NCBI GenBank assembly: GCA_963818445.1
Contig: CAWFSG010000012.1
Location: 163,874 to 227,873, forward strand
DNA from: Prado023 sp963818445
Lineage (GTDB): Bacteria; Actinomycetota; Actinomycetes; S36-B12; CAIYMF01
Length of the DNA stretch: 64,000 nt
Reading direction: 5' to 3'
In this document: piece by piece, positions 17,312 to 28,666 of the stretch
Layout: each line of letters opens with the position of its first letter
How positions within the stretch are numbered: the stretch's first letter is position 1
Translations under genes and position numbers: made by a program
Notes under the pieces: model-generated
The model's database searches: none
What the model saw: the letters and a program-made list of their open reading frames with translations, nothing else
What the model was told of the DNA's origin: nothing

Positions 17312-17670
17312 GACGCCATCACGACGGCGATCCCCGTCGCCAACGAGAGCACTGCGATCGACGCTGCCACCAGGGGGATGGAGGTCGACAGTGGCAGCCC
17401 GTGGTTCGAGCGCATCGCCCGCTCCATCCGGAACCACCGGAGGAGTGCCCGGAACGACAGGATCGCGGCCATCAGGATCCACAGGACCGCCAGGATGTTG
17501 ATGGCGAAGTGCTCCCCCGGGATGATCGTGCCGACAGCCAGGCCGATGCCGAGCAGGCCCAGGGAGGTGGTCACCCAGGACAGGAACGTCCGCTCGTTGG
17601 CCAGGGTGAAGCGCGGATCGGGATCATCGCCCACCGACCGCACCCACGCGTCGAATCGGCCCACGCCCAC
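17308..17670 (-). CDS. YidH/DUF202 family inner membrane protein
   Basis: This 120-residue membrane protein carries the DUF202 signature FTLANERTFLSWVTTSLGLL at ~20-40 followed by three transmembrane helices (~30-50, ~58-78, ~98-118). The family is small, widespread and of unknown function. It is often found as tandem pairs, as here, with the second member at 16953-17311 translationally coupled through ATGA. The length is typical. Confidence 0.85.
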   Translation of the reverse strand: MGVGRFDAWVRSVGDDPDPRFTLANERTFLSWVTTSLGLLGIGLAVGTIIPGEHFAINILAVLWILMAAILSFRALLRWFRMERAMRSNHGLPLSTSIPLVAASIAVLSLATGIAVVMAS

Positions 17671-17761
17671 GCCTCCCTCAGGTCGGCGCCCACCCTAGCG
17701 CCCAGGACTGCCCGCCGACCCTCCCACGAGTCGGCGGGTCCAGGCCAGGAGCTCAGCCCGG

Positions 17762-19319
17762 TCAGGCCGCGGAGCCGGTACCGCCCGCGGGGCGGGTGGC
17801 CCGACGGGGTCCGCGCCGCGGTGTGGCAGGGGTGGCGCCGCCGCTGCTCGACCAGACGGTGGTCGAACCGGAGGACGACCGCGCGGCCGACGAGGTCGAC
17901 TGCGAGGTGCGGGGGGCTGACGACCGGGACTGCGAGGAACGGGTGGCGGAGCTCCCGGATGCCTGGCCCGGGCGGGAATCCGAACTGGTGCGCTGCCGGC
18001 CCGGGGACCCACTTGTGGAGCCACCCGCTGACCTGCCCGCACCCGAGCCCGAGCCGCCTGACGAGCGACCGCGGCTGCCGCCGGATCCACGACCCGATCC
18101 ACGGCCCGTGCGCTCCTCCGGGATTGGCTGGGCGTTGGGCACCACGACGCGTGGGGCGCTGGGCCCGGCGATGTCGCTGATGGTCGAGTCGCCGGCACGC
18201 ACCTTGTGCTGGGTGGGCGTGATCGCGGCCCGACGCATCAGGTCGGCGACGTCCCGACGCTGCTCGTGGGTGGCGACCGTCACGACAACCCCCGCCGCAC
18301 CTGCGCGGGCGGTGCGCCCGGAGCGGTGCAGGTAGGCCTTGTGCTCGGCCGGCGGGTCGATGTGCACGACGAGGGTCGATGTCATCGACATGGATGCCGC
18401 GCGCGGCGATGTCGGTGGCCACCAGGACCCGCACGTCACCGTCGGCGAACGCGGCCAGGTTGCGCTGGCGGGCCGCCTGGCTGAGGTTGCCGTGCAGGTC
18501 GACGGCGTGGATCCCGGATGCGGTGAGCGTGCGTGCCCAGCGCTTGGCCTGGTGCTTGGTGCGGGCGAAGGCCAGCGTGCGGCCGTGGCCACCGACCAGC
18601 TGCGCGACGACCTCGCCGCGGTCTGCGGCGTCGACGTTGAAGACGTGGTGGTCCATCGCGGGGACCGGCGATGCGGCCGAGTCGACCTCGTGGGTCACGG
18701 GGTTGTGCAGGTAGCGCCGGGCCAGCACGTCGACGCCGGAGTCCAGCGTCGCGGAGAACAGCAGTCGCTGCCCCTCGGCAGGGGTCTGGTCGAGCAGGCG
18801 GCGGACCTCGGGCAGGAAGCCGAGATCGGCCATGTGGTCGGCCTCGTCGATGACGGTGACCACGATGTCCTCGAGGCTGCACAGCCGCTGCTTGATCAGG
18901 TCGGCCAGGCGGCCGGGGGTGGCGACGATGATGTCCACGCCCTTGGCCAGCGCGGCGACCTGCGGGTTCTGGCCCACGCCGCCGAAGATGGTGCGGGTCT
19001 TCAGGCCCATCGCCTCAGCGAGCGGGGCGATCGTGTTGTCGACCTGCACGGCGAGCTCGCGGGTGGGCACGAGGACAAGCCCACGCGGGCGACGCGCAGC
19101 GGAGCGGCTGCCGGCCAGCGCGGACACCAGCGGCAGGGCGAACGCGACCGTCTTCCCGCTGCCGGTGCGTCCGCGGCCGAGCACGTCGCGCCCGGCCAGG
19201 GAGTCGGGCAGTGTCGCGGACTGGATGGGGAAGGGGGCGTCGATGCCACCGGAGGCCAACGACGCGATGAGCGCCGGGGCGACGCCGAGGCCGGCGAAGC
19301 TCGCACCGTCGGCCGGCAC
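17762..19319 (-). pseudogene. DEAD-box RNA helicase with one frameshift
   Basis: This encodes an ATP-dependent RNA helicase. Q-motif PFPIQSATLP, Walker A GRTGSGKT, PTRELA, TPGRL, the DEAD box VIDEADHM, SATL, the motif V ARGIHVDD and the motif VI HRSGRTARAG are all present in order. Motif VI lies in a different frame from the rest. An extra base in the GGG at 18373-18375, between motifs V and VI, separates them. Removing it gives a 518-residue protein with a Ser/Gly/Arg-rich C-terminal tail (~120 residues), typical of actinobacterial RhlE-like helicases. The start is probably GTG 19319 or TTG 19322, with no strong ribosome site. As sequenced, it would lose ATP-coupling Arg residues. It is labelled pseudogene only because of that single base. 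Confidence 0.75.
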
Positions 19320-19617
19320 CAAGGTTCTGGCGGGGGCTGAGGAGCGGGCCGGAGCCTGCGGTGGTGGTGCGGTGTGGAGGTGCGCGCAGCAGACGCCGCG
19401 CGGGCGGGAGAAGTCACAGGGGTCCTGATCGTCGAGAGGGATGGCCGCGGGTGCTGGCCCATCTCGCGAAGGGGACGCCGGTACGGCGTCAAAGCAGACG
19501 ACCTCGCCAGCGGCGGATGCCGCGGACAACGTGCACCGTTCAGACGATGCACAGCCAGAGTACCCCGATATGTGACCGGACAAACACCATTCGTCACGGC
19601 CGTGGCACACTCCGGGG
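19320..19617. other. Divergent intergenic region, helicase / metal transporter
   Basis: No gene is supported here. The region separates the leftward helicase from the rightward transporter at 19618. A -10-like CACACT at 19606-19611 sits 6 nt before the transporter's GTG. The helicase frame stays open leftward through this interval, so an upstream non-ATG start for it cannot be excluded. Confidence 0.35.
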
Positions 19618-20436
19618 GTGCCGGACGACCCGCTGCCGACCCGGTCGGTGTTCCAGATCCCGGGCATGGACTGCCCGACGGAGGAGCAGCTGATCCGCAT
19701 GGCGCTGGCCCCGGTCCCTGTGGCCCAGCACCTGGAGTTCGACCTCGGGACCCGACAGCTCACTGTGGTCCACCGGGGACCGCCGACCAGCATCCTGGCA
19801 GTCCTGGAGCCGCTGGGAATGGGCGCCCGACTGTCCTCGTCCACACCGATGGACCGGGCCGAGGACGTCATGGTCGACGACCCGACCACCCCCGACTCCC
19901 AACGACGCGCGCTCTGGCTCGTGCTGGCGATCAACGCCGCCATGTTCGTCATCGAGGTGGTGGCGGGGCTCGCGGCCCAGTCCACCGGCTTGGTCGCCGA
20001 CTCCGTGGACATGCTCGCCGACGCGAGCATCTACGCGATCGCCCTGCTGGCAGCAGGCGACGTCACCCGCCAGCGACGGTCGGCCCGGGCCAGCGGCTGG
20101 CTGCAACTGGCCCTGGCCGGGATGGTCCTCGTCGAGGTGCTGCGCCGCGCGGCCGGGGGCAGTGAGCCCGCCGACGCGGTCATGATCCTCGTCGGCGCAC
20201 TCGCGCTGGTCGCCAACCTCTCCTGCGTCGCGATCCTGGCCCGGCATCGGGGCGGCGGCGCACACATGCGGGCCAGCTGGATCTTCACGACGAACGACGC
20301 CCTGGCCAACATCGGCGTGATCGTGGCCGGTGCCCTGGTCGCGATCACGGGATCGGCAATCCCCGACCTCGTCATCGGAGCGGGGATCGCCGTCCTCGTC
20401 GCCTCCGGTGCCTGGCGGATCTTGCGGATGCGCTGA
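19618..20436 (+). CDS. CDF-type cation transporter with N-terminal metal-binding domain
   Basis: The 272-residue protein starts at GTG, with a -10-like hexamer 6 nt before it and no Shine-Dalgarno, so it is probably leaderless. Residues ~10-75 form a ferredoxin-like heavy-metal domain with FQIPGMDCPTEEQL, in which a single Cys replaces the usual CxxC. Residues ~98-270 are five to six membrane helices of the cation diffusion facilitator type. TGLVADSVDMLADA and SWIFTTNDALANIG carry the conserved metal-site Asp residues. It probably exports Zn2+, Co2+ or a related ion. The helix 5 motif has T where many relatives have H, so metal choice is uncertain. Confidence 0.8.
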   Translation: MPDDPLPTRSVFQIPGMDCPTEEQLIRMALAPVPVAQHLEFDLGTRQLTVVHRGPPTSILAVLEPLGMGARLSSSTPMDRAEDVMVDDPTTPDSQRRALWLVLAINAAMFVIEVVAGLAAQSTGLVADSVDMLADASIYAIALLAAGDVTRQRRSARASGWLQLALAGMVLVEVLRRAAGGSEPADAVMILVGALALVANLSCVAILARHRGGGAHMRASWIFTTNDALANIGVIVAGALVAITGSAIPDLVIGAGIAVLVASGAWRILRMR

Positions 20437-20493
20437 GGCGCGACGAGCCTCCTGGATCCATCGGCTCTGGCGGATCCGCGCGATGATGAACCC

Positions 20494-21069
20494 ATGGCCC
20501 TTCCCTCGATGGAGCTGATCCGCCCCCAAGCCGAGCACCTGCCCGGCTACCTCGACGCGCTGCGGCGCGGATGGTCGCCGAACACCGAGCACGTGGGGTT
20601 CGACCAGGCGGCGATCGATCGCGTCACGCGGGATCCGCAGCGGTTCATCGAGCTGTGCGACGACCGGGAGGCGGCCGGTGGCCCCATCGAGCTGCCCGAC
20701 GGGACCACGGTCCCACGGCTGCCCGGCCTGACCCGGTGGATGTGGGACGGGGAGTTCGCCGGCGCCATCAACCTGCGCTGGCAACCGGGCACGAGGGCCC
20801 TGCCACCCACCTGCCTGGGGCACATCGGTTACTCGGTGGTGCCATGGAAGCGCCGCCGCGGGTACGCGACGGCCGCCCTGGCGGCCATGCTGCCCATCGC
20901 CGCGGCGGAGGGGCTGCCGATCGTGGACATCACGACGGACGTCGACAACATCCCGTCCCAGCGGGTGGTCCAGGCCAATGGCGGCGTGCTGGTCGAGCGG
21001 TTCACCAAGCATGAGTCCGCAGGAGGCGGCCCCGCGCTGCGCTTCGAGGTGGACCTGACGGCCCTGTGA
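20494..21069 (+). CDS. GNAT-family N-acetyltransferase
   Basis: This 191-residue acetyltransferase has the GNAT acetyl-CoA site HIGYSVVPWKRRRGYATAAL (~109-128), with the R-R-G-Y-A pyrophosphate loop, followed by VDITTDVDNIPSQRVVQANGG, the typical C-terminal motif. It has a broad similarity to small-molecule and antibiotic acetyltransferases; the acceptor is unknown. A -10-like GATGAT ends 6 nt before the ATG, suggesting a leaderless transcript. It stands alone between the metal transporter and a small leftward gene. Confidence 0.85.
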   Translation: MALPSMELIRPQAEHLPGYLDALRRGWSPNTEHVGFDQAAIDRVTRDPQRFIELCDDREAAGGPIELPDGTTVPRLPGLTRWMWDGEFAGAINLRWQPGTRALPPTCLGHIGYSVVPWKRRRGYATAALAAMLPIAAAEGLPIVDITTDVDNIPSQRVVQANGGVLVERFTKHESAGGGPALRFEVDLTAL

Positions 21070-21092
21070 GTCCGAGGACCGGGCGCGCGACG

Positions 21093-21260
21093 TCAGCGAG
21101 TGAGGTCCGGGTCGTTGAGGTAGGCGTCGACGAGGACCCGGGCCAGGGATCGGGCCTCGGCGTCGTCCGGGTTCGATTCCAGCCGGATGAGGAGCCGTGC
21201 GGCCTCGGCCGACTGCGCCCTGCCACCCCGGTCGATGATCTCGCGCAAATGGGCATCCAT
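21093..21260 (-). CDS. Small hypothetical protein, 55 residues
   Basis: This short frame begins MDAHLREIIDRGGRAQSAEA and ends YLNDPDLTR. The sequence is acidic and helical, ordered like a helical hairpin, with strong third-position GC (most codons end in G or C). It lies between the GNAT gene and metA and points away from metA. There is no clear Shine-Dalgarno. It resembles the small uncharacterised helical proteins common in actinobacteria. I do not recognise it. Confidence 0.5.
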   Translation of the reverse strand: MDAHLREIIDRGGRAQSAEAARLLIRLESNPDDAEARSLARVLVDAYLNDPDLTR

Positions 21261-21349
21261 GACCTCGAGCGTGCCAGCGATCGGGCGGGCACGCTAGCGG
21301 GAGCGCGCCCTCGCCAATCAGCGAATCCCCCGATAGCGGGCAGGCATCG

Positions 21350-21355
21350 TAGAAT
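21350..21355 (+). promoter_or_regulatory. Putative -10 element of metA
   Basis: TAGAAT lies 29 nt before the metA ATG and matches the actinobacterial TANNNT -10 consensus. A -35 element is not obvious. The expected leader is only ~22 nt, leaving no room for a SAM riboswitch. Confidence 0.5.
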
Positions 21356-21384
21356 CGCCCCCACCGCCTCAGGGAGTTGCGACC

Positions 21385-22314
21385 ATGCCCGTCAAGATCA
21401 GGGAAGGCCTTCCAGCCGCCGACGTCCTCGCCGCCGAGAACGTCTTCGTGATGACGGATCGTCGTGCCGCCAGCCAGGACATCCGCCCGCTGAGCATCCT
21501 CGTCCTGAACCTGATGCCGGCCAAGCAGACCACCGAGGCCCAGATCCTGCGGCTGCTGGGCAACTCCCCGCTGCAGGTCGAGGTCACGTTCCTGCACACC
21601 GCCTCGTACTCCCCCAGGCACACCGACCACACCCACCTCGAGGTCTTCTACGAGACCTTCGAGCACGTGCGTGACCGGCGCTTCGACGGCCTGATCATCA
21701 CGGGCGCGCCGGTCGAGCTCATGGAGTTCGAGCAGGTGGACTACTGGGAGGAGCTGGTCGGGATCATGGAATGGGCCGACGAGCACGTGTTCTCCACCTT
21801 GGCGATCTGCTGGGGCGCCCAGGCCGAGCTGTACCACCACTACGGGATCGGCAAGCACACGGTGGACCGGAAGGTGTTCGGGGTGTTCTCCCACGAGGTC
21901 ACGGACGCCAAGAACAAGATCACCCGCGGGTTCGATGACGTGTTCCTGGCACCGCACTCACGGCACACGAGCGTCCGGGTCGAGGACATCGAGGCAGAGC
22001 CGGACCTCGAGCTGTTGGCCGTCTCCCCGGAGGCGGGCGTGTACCTCGCCGCCTCCCGCGACGGCCGTCGGGTGTTCGTCACCGGGCATGCCGAGTACGA
22101 CGCCGAGACCCTCGACATCGAGTACCGCCGCGACCTCGACGCCGGCCTGCCCATCGAGATGCCGCGGAACTACTACCGCAATGACGACCCCGAGCAGCTG
22201 CCCATCGTCGGATGGCGCGCGCACGGTGACCTGCTGTTCACCAACTGGCTGAACTACTGCGTTTACCAGGAGACGCCCTACGACTTGCACGAGCTGGCTA
22301 CCAGGACGCACTGA
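21385..22314 (+). CDS. metA: Homoserine O-acyltransferase MetA (predicted acetyl-CoA user)
   Basis: This 309-residue enzyme activates homoserine in the first committed step of methionine synthesis. It is a class I glutamine amidotransferase-like fold with catalytic Cys142 in AICWGAQ and the pair His235/Glu237 in TGHAEYD, at the same positions as characterised MetA proteins. Residue 111 is Glu (TGAPVEL). In this family, Glu at 111 is associated with acetyl-CoA, and Gly with succinyl-CoA, so O-acetylhomoserine is the likely product. GGGAG precedes the ATG by about 9 nt. No other methionine genes are adjacent. Confidence 0.95.
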   Translation: MPVKIREGLPAADVLAAENVFVMTDRRAASQDIRPLSILVLNLMPAKQTTEAQILRLLGNSPLQVEVTFLHTASYSPRHTDHTHLEVFYETFEHVRDRRFDGLIITGAPVELMEFEQVDYWEELVGIMEWADEHVFSTLAICWGAQAELYHHYGIGKHTVDRKVFGVFSHEVTDAKNKITRGFDDVFLAPHSRHTSVRVEDIEAEPDLELLAVSPEAGVYLAASRDGRRVFVTGHAEYDAETLDIEYRRDLDAGLPIEMPRNYYRNDDPEQLPIVGWRAHGDLLFTNWLNYCVYQETPYDLHELATRTH

Positions 22315-22327
22315 CCTGCTCGCGACT

Positions 22328-23850
22328 TCACAGTCGCCAGCGTGTTCGGGGGGTGCGGGTGATGGTCCAGGGTGCGCCGTGGTTGGCGGGCCAGGGGGTT
22401 CCGGGTGGCGCTCCGGGTTCGGGTCGGGGCACCTGATCGTGGGTGACGCGCGGGCACGATGGTCCACATGCCGAGGTCGACTTGGCGGTGGTGGGCCCAG
22501 CAGAGCAGGGCCATGTTGGGTAGGTCGGTGTTCCCGTCGGCGGCCCAGTCGGTGACGTGGTGGGTTTGGCAGGCCTCGGCGGGGATCCCGCAGCCGGGGA
22601 TGATGCACCCGCGGTCACGAGCGGCGAGCGCCCGGCGCTGCGCCGGGGTGGCGGTCCGGGCGGTGCGCCCCACGGCCAGCGGGATCCGGGTGCCCAACAG
22701 GGTGGTGGCCAGCTCCGCGATCCGAGCTGCTGCCGACGGGGTCAGGGCGCTGCCCGCCGATGGACCCGTACCGCCGCCCGCCGGGTCGCCCGCCTCCTGG
22801 TTGGTCGGGTCGGTGGTCCGCTCCGGGACAGCCGCGGCCAGCGGTGCGGCGGCGGCCAGGAGTTCGGCCACGGTGTCGGGGCAGTGCCCTGAGTCGATCA
22901 GGATCGGGGTGACCAGTGCGTCGCAGGCGGTGAACCGGTGCTCCGCGGCGGTGAGGGTGTGCCCACGGGAGGTGGTCCACACCCGGTCGCCCAGCACGGT
23001 GGCCGTCCAGGGTGACTGACACCGACACGGGTAGCCCGCCGCGGGTCGGGATCGACCCGCAGGCGTGCGCGGCGTTGACCAGGGCGACCAGCCCATCGGC
23101 GCGCCGCGCGGACGCGGGGACGTGGTCGGCCTGGGAGCGCAACCGTTCGGCGAACGCGTCGATCGCGGCGATCACCGCCTCACCCTCCAGACGGGGCAGC
23201 ACCCCGGACAGGACCACCGAATCCGACGTCAGCGCGAACGACACCGACCGGGCCTCATGGGCGGCGGCCTCGTCGGGTTCCGGGTCACCGGGCGGGGTCA
23301 GGACCCGGATCACCCGGGCCACGAACGCCGCCACCGCCGCCGGGGACAACTCCCCCCACCACGGGCCCAACTCGGTGATCACCGCCGCCATCTGCACCGT
23401 CGTCAGCCGGTCGGCGTGCCGGGCCAGGGCATCCACATGCTCACTGGTGATCACCCCCGCCGCCCACACCCCACCCAACGCCGGGTGCACCTCGGCGAAC
23501 GCCCCCGCGCGGGCCAGACGCCGCGCCCACCCCGCGGACCAGCCGCGGGCCAGCAGCATCGCCCCGTCCCCGACCAACGGCAGACTGCCCGACCGGGCCG
23601 CCGCAGCCATCCGCCGGGCCAACTCGAACTCCACCGACGCCACCGCCGAGCACAACACCTCCACATCCGCCGCCGGCCGCTCCCCGGCAGCCAAACCCAT
23701 GCCTGGCAGGTCGTCACCGGTCAGCCCAGCCAACTGCCACCACGCCTGGGCCACCTCCGGCGACGCCGACCCGACCGCGGCCACCGCACGCACATCGCCC
23801 AGCACCGGCGGACCACCCACCCCCCGAACCCCCACCCCACCCCCCATCAC
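22328..23850 (-). pseudogene. DUF222/13E12-family HNH endonuclease-like protein, two frameshifts
   Basis: The N-terminal part (to ~280) is the DUF222 helical domain typical of actinobacterial 13E12 repeat proteins (TSEHVDALARHADRLT, SDSVVLSGVLPRLEGEAV). The C-terminal part is an HNH nuclease motif: RDRGCIIPGCGIPAE, THHVTDW, NMALLCWAHHRQVD. An extra base at ~23003-23004 separates the two parts, and another near 22446-22453 displaces the tail, which ends PWTITRTPRTRWRL. Removing both gives a 506-residue protein, a normal length. These are multi-copy genes with no settled function, so decay of individual copies is expected; error is equally possible. It converges with metA, with 13 bp between them. 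Confidence 0.75.
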
Positions 23851-23969
23851 TCGAACACCTGTACGACTCCTGAGAGAACGATACCCCGGCCCCCTGACAC
23901 GACAACCCCATCACCACACACCTGTGGACAACCCGGGGCGACCATGACTGCGTTCCGTACGATGACGCC

Positions 23970-24788
23970 GTGGAGAGCACCGACGAGGCTGTCGACCGTG
24001 TCCGCGGCTACTTCGACGCCGAGGTCGAGTCGGAGTGGCTGCGTCTTGAGCAGACCGCCGCCGGGCGCGTCTCATTCGAGGTGCACCGCCGATTCCTGGA
24101 CCCGCATGTTCGCGCGGGAATGTCTGTTCTCGAGGTGGGTGCAGGGCCTGGTCGCTTCACTCGGGAGTTGGCAGCACGGGGCGCGCGGGTGACGGTCACC
24201 GACATCTCAGCCGCCCAGCTCCAGGCGAACAGGCAACGGGCTGCTGCCGAGGGGTACGACTCGGCAATCGAGGACTGGCAGCTGCTCGACATCCGCGACG
24301 TCACCTGCTTCAAGGACGCCAGCTTCGACGTGGTCCTCGCGTACGGCGGCCCGCTCTCCTACGTCTTCGACCACGCCGAGGACGCCCTGCGGGACCTGCT
24401 CAGGATCACGGCGCCCGACGGAGCGGTCCTCGGGTCGGTCATGTCCCTGCTCGGCGCGTGGCGGCACTTCCTGCCGGCCGTCCTCGAACTCACCGATGAG
24501 GAGAACGACCACATCCTGGCGACCGGGGATCTCCGCCGCTCGCAGCCAGATGGACATGTCGCCCAGATGTACCGCGCCGCTGACCTGCGCCGACTGGTCG
24601 AACGGGCCGGGGCCACCACCCTCGCGTTGAGTGCGAGCAACTGGGCGTCACTGGACCACCCCGAGTCCCTGGCGCTCCTGGCGGAATCACCCGACCGGTG
24701 GCAGCGGTTCCTCGACCACGAGGCGGCCGCGTGCGCCGCACCCGGGGCCCTCGACGGGGGGACCCACATCCTCTTCGCCTGTCGCTGA
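23970..24788 (+). CDS. Class I SAM-dependent methyltransferase
   Basis: This 272-residue Rossmann-fold methyltransferase has motif I VLEVGAGPGRFTREL (~53-67), then VTVTDIS with the acidic residue that binds the SAM ribose. FDVVLAYGGPLSYVFDH follows around motif IV/post-IV. The start is GTG; TACGAT ends exactly 6 nt before it and there is no Shine-Dalgarno, indicating leaderless transcription. The C-terminal domain (~170-272) is helical and probably binds the acceptor, which is unknown. It stands alone, divergent from the HNH gene. Confidence 0.85.
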   Translation: MESTDEAVDRVRGYFDAEVESEWLRLEQTAAGRVSFEVHRRFLDPHVRAGMSVLEVGAGPGRFTRELAARGARVTVTDISAAQLQANRQRAAAEGYDSAIEDWQLLDIRDVTCFKDASFDVVLAYGGPLSYVFDHAEDALRDLLRITAPDGAVLGSVMSLLGAWRHFLPAVLELTDEENDHILATGDLRRSQPDGHVAQMYRAADLRRLVERAGATTLALSASNWASLDHPESLALLAESPDRWQRFLDHEAAACAAPGALDGGTHILFACR

Positions 24789-24823
24789 CCGGTCGCGACC
24801 GCTGCTCCACGACACGACCGAGC

Positions 24824-24839
24824 GGTCCCGCCGGGGACC
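24824..24839. terminator. Hairpin between convergent genes
   Basis: GGTCCC, a four-base loop and GGGACC form a 6-bp stem in the 57 bp gap between the methyltransferase and the leftward glycosyltransferase. There is no U tract. It could end either transcript. Confidence 0.35.
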
Positions 24840-24845
24840 ACCAGA

Positions 24846-25891
24846 TCAGGCGCCGAACCACTCCCGGACCCGTGCGGCGATCGCGCGGTCGAACTGGTCG
24901 TCGTCATGCCGGGCGCCGAGCCACTGCACGAAGTCCCCACCCGCCGCCTGATCCAGCTCGCGTCGGCAGGCGTCGGTGTCGGTGACAGCGCGGTAGAGCA
25001 TCGCCTCAGCCTCGGCCGGCGTCCGGTAGAAGAACGGGTAGCGCTCGGGCAGGATCGCTCGCGCCCACGGGCGGTCCGGGAACACCCCGACAGCACCCGC
25101 GACGAGGGCCTCCACGTACTCCAGGCCGTACGACTCGTCGCGCGCCGTGGCCAGGAACGCGGTGGTCCGCGCCAGTGCGTGCCAGTAGTCCTCGCGGGTC
25201 GCGGTCAGCGGGCCGACCCACGCCCAGTCCTTGCGCGACAGCCGCATCGCTCGCTCGCTGATCAGGTGCGACTCGTGCAGGCGCGCCTCCACCTTGATCG
25301 GCGTGCGCTTCTGGACCTTCTCCACGGTGTCGAGGAACAGTTGCGGCTGCTTGCGCTCCGAGAGGTAGATGGCCGGGTAGAGCACGACCGGGATGGAGGT
25401 CTCCTTGCGCGGCTGGACGTGCTCGAGCCGGATGCCCAGGTTCACCCACGCGATCCGGGCCTCCTCCCAGATGGGCTTGATCGTCCATGCCGAGACGATC
25501 TCGCGGATCTCGTTGGCGGTGCGCTCGGAGTTGGCGAACGAAGGGAACAGCCCGCACGACAGGCCCAGCGCCGAGCGCTGCACCCGATGGTCATACTTCG
25601 CGGTGTTGAACCACACGAAGTTCATCAGCTTCGGCTCGTCGCAGTTCTCCTTGAGCGTCTGCCAGACCCCGACGGAGTCGATGACGTCCATGTTGATCAC
25701 GACGGTGTCCGAGCCGTCGACGAACTCCAGCGGGATCACGTCGAACCCCTCGCCCTGCTTCGGCCCCGGGCCGATCAGCCGGGCCCCGGGGAACACCCGC
25801 AGCAGCCTCCGGACGAGTGTCGCCCCTGCGTCGTGCCCGCTGACGTGACCGTCCGCGTCGACGATCGCCGCGCCATACCGGATCGCGATGT

Positions 25892-25895
<4 letters not shown>
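24846..25895 (-). CDS. Glycosyltransferase-like protein (GT4-type C-terminal half)
   Basis: This 349-residue cytoplasmic protein starts at GTG 25895, overlapping the pyrophosphatase stop (GTGA). It has a two-Rossmann layout: an N-terminal half without strong motifs, then SIPVVLYPAIYLSERKQPQLF (~175), the usual GT-B linker and second-domain entry, and ARDESYGLEYVEALVAG, which fits the E-x7-E nucleotide-sugar motif of GT4 enzymes. The donor and acceptor are unknown. The four-base coupling to a membrane pyrophosphatase is unusual. It could reflect polymer synthesis supported by PPi removal, but that is speculation. Confidence 0.7.
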
Positions 25896-28459
<2,564 letters not shown>

Positions 28460-28666
28460 CGGGGGTTACCCCTTAGTTCGGGGTGCCGATCGGACAGGCA
28501 CCAACGCCCGACACGCTAGCGACCGATCCCCCACGCCACGCCGGGCAAAGGTCCCGGGCATGAGGGCATGCGTCCCGAGGATCACCCACGGAGGTGACGC
28601 CGTTGGACCTTACCGACGGGTAACCAGGGGTCCGTGGGTCAGGGGGCCTCGGTCAGGGCGCCTCGG

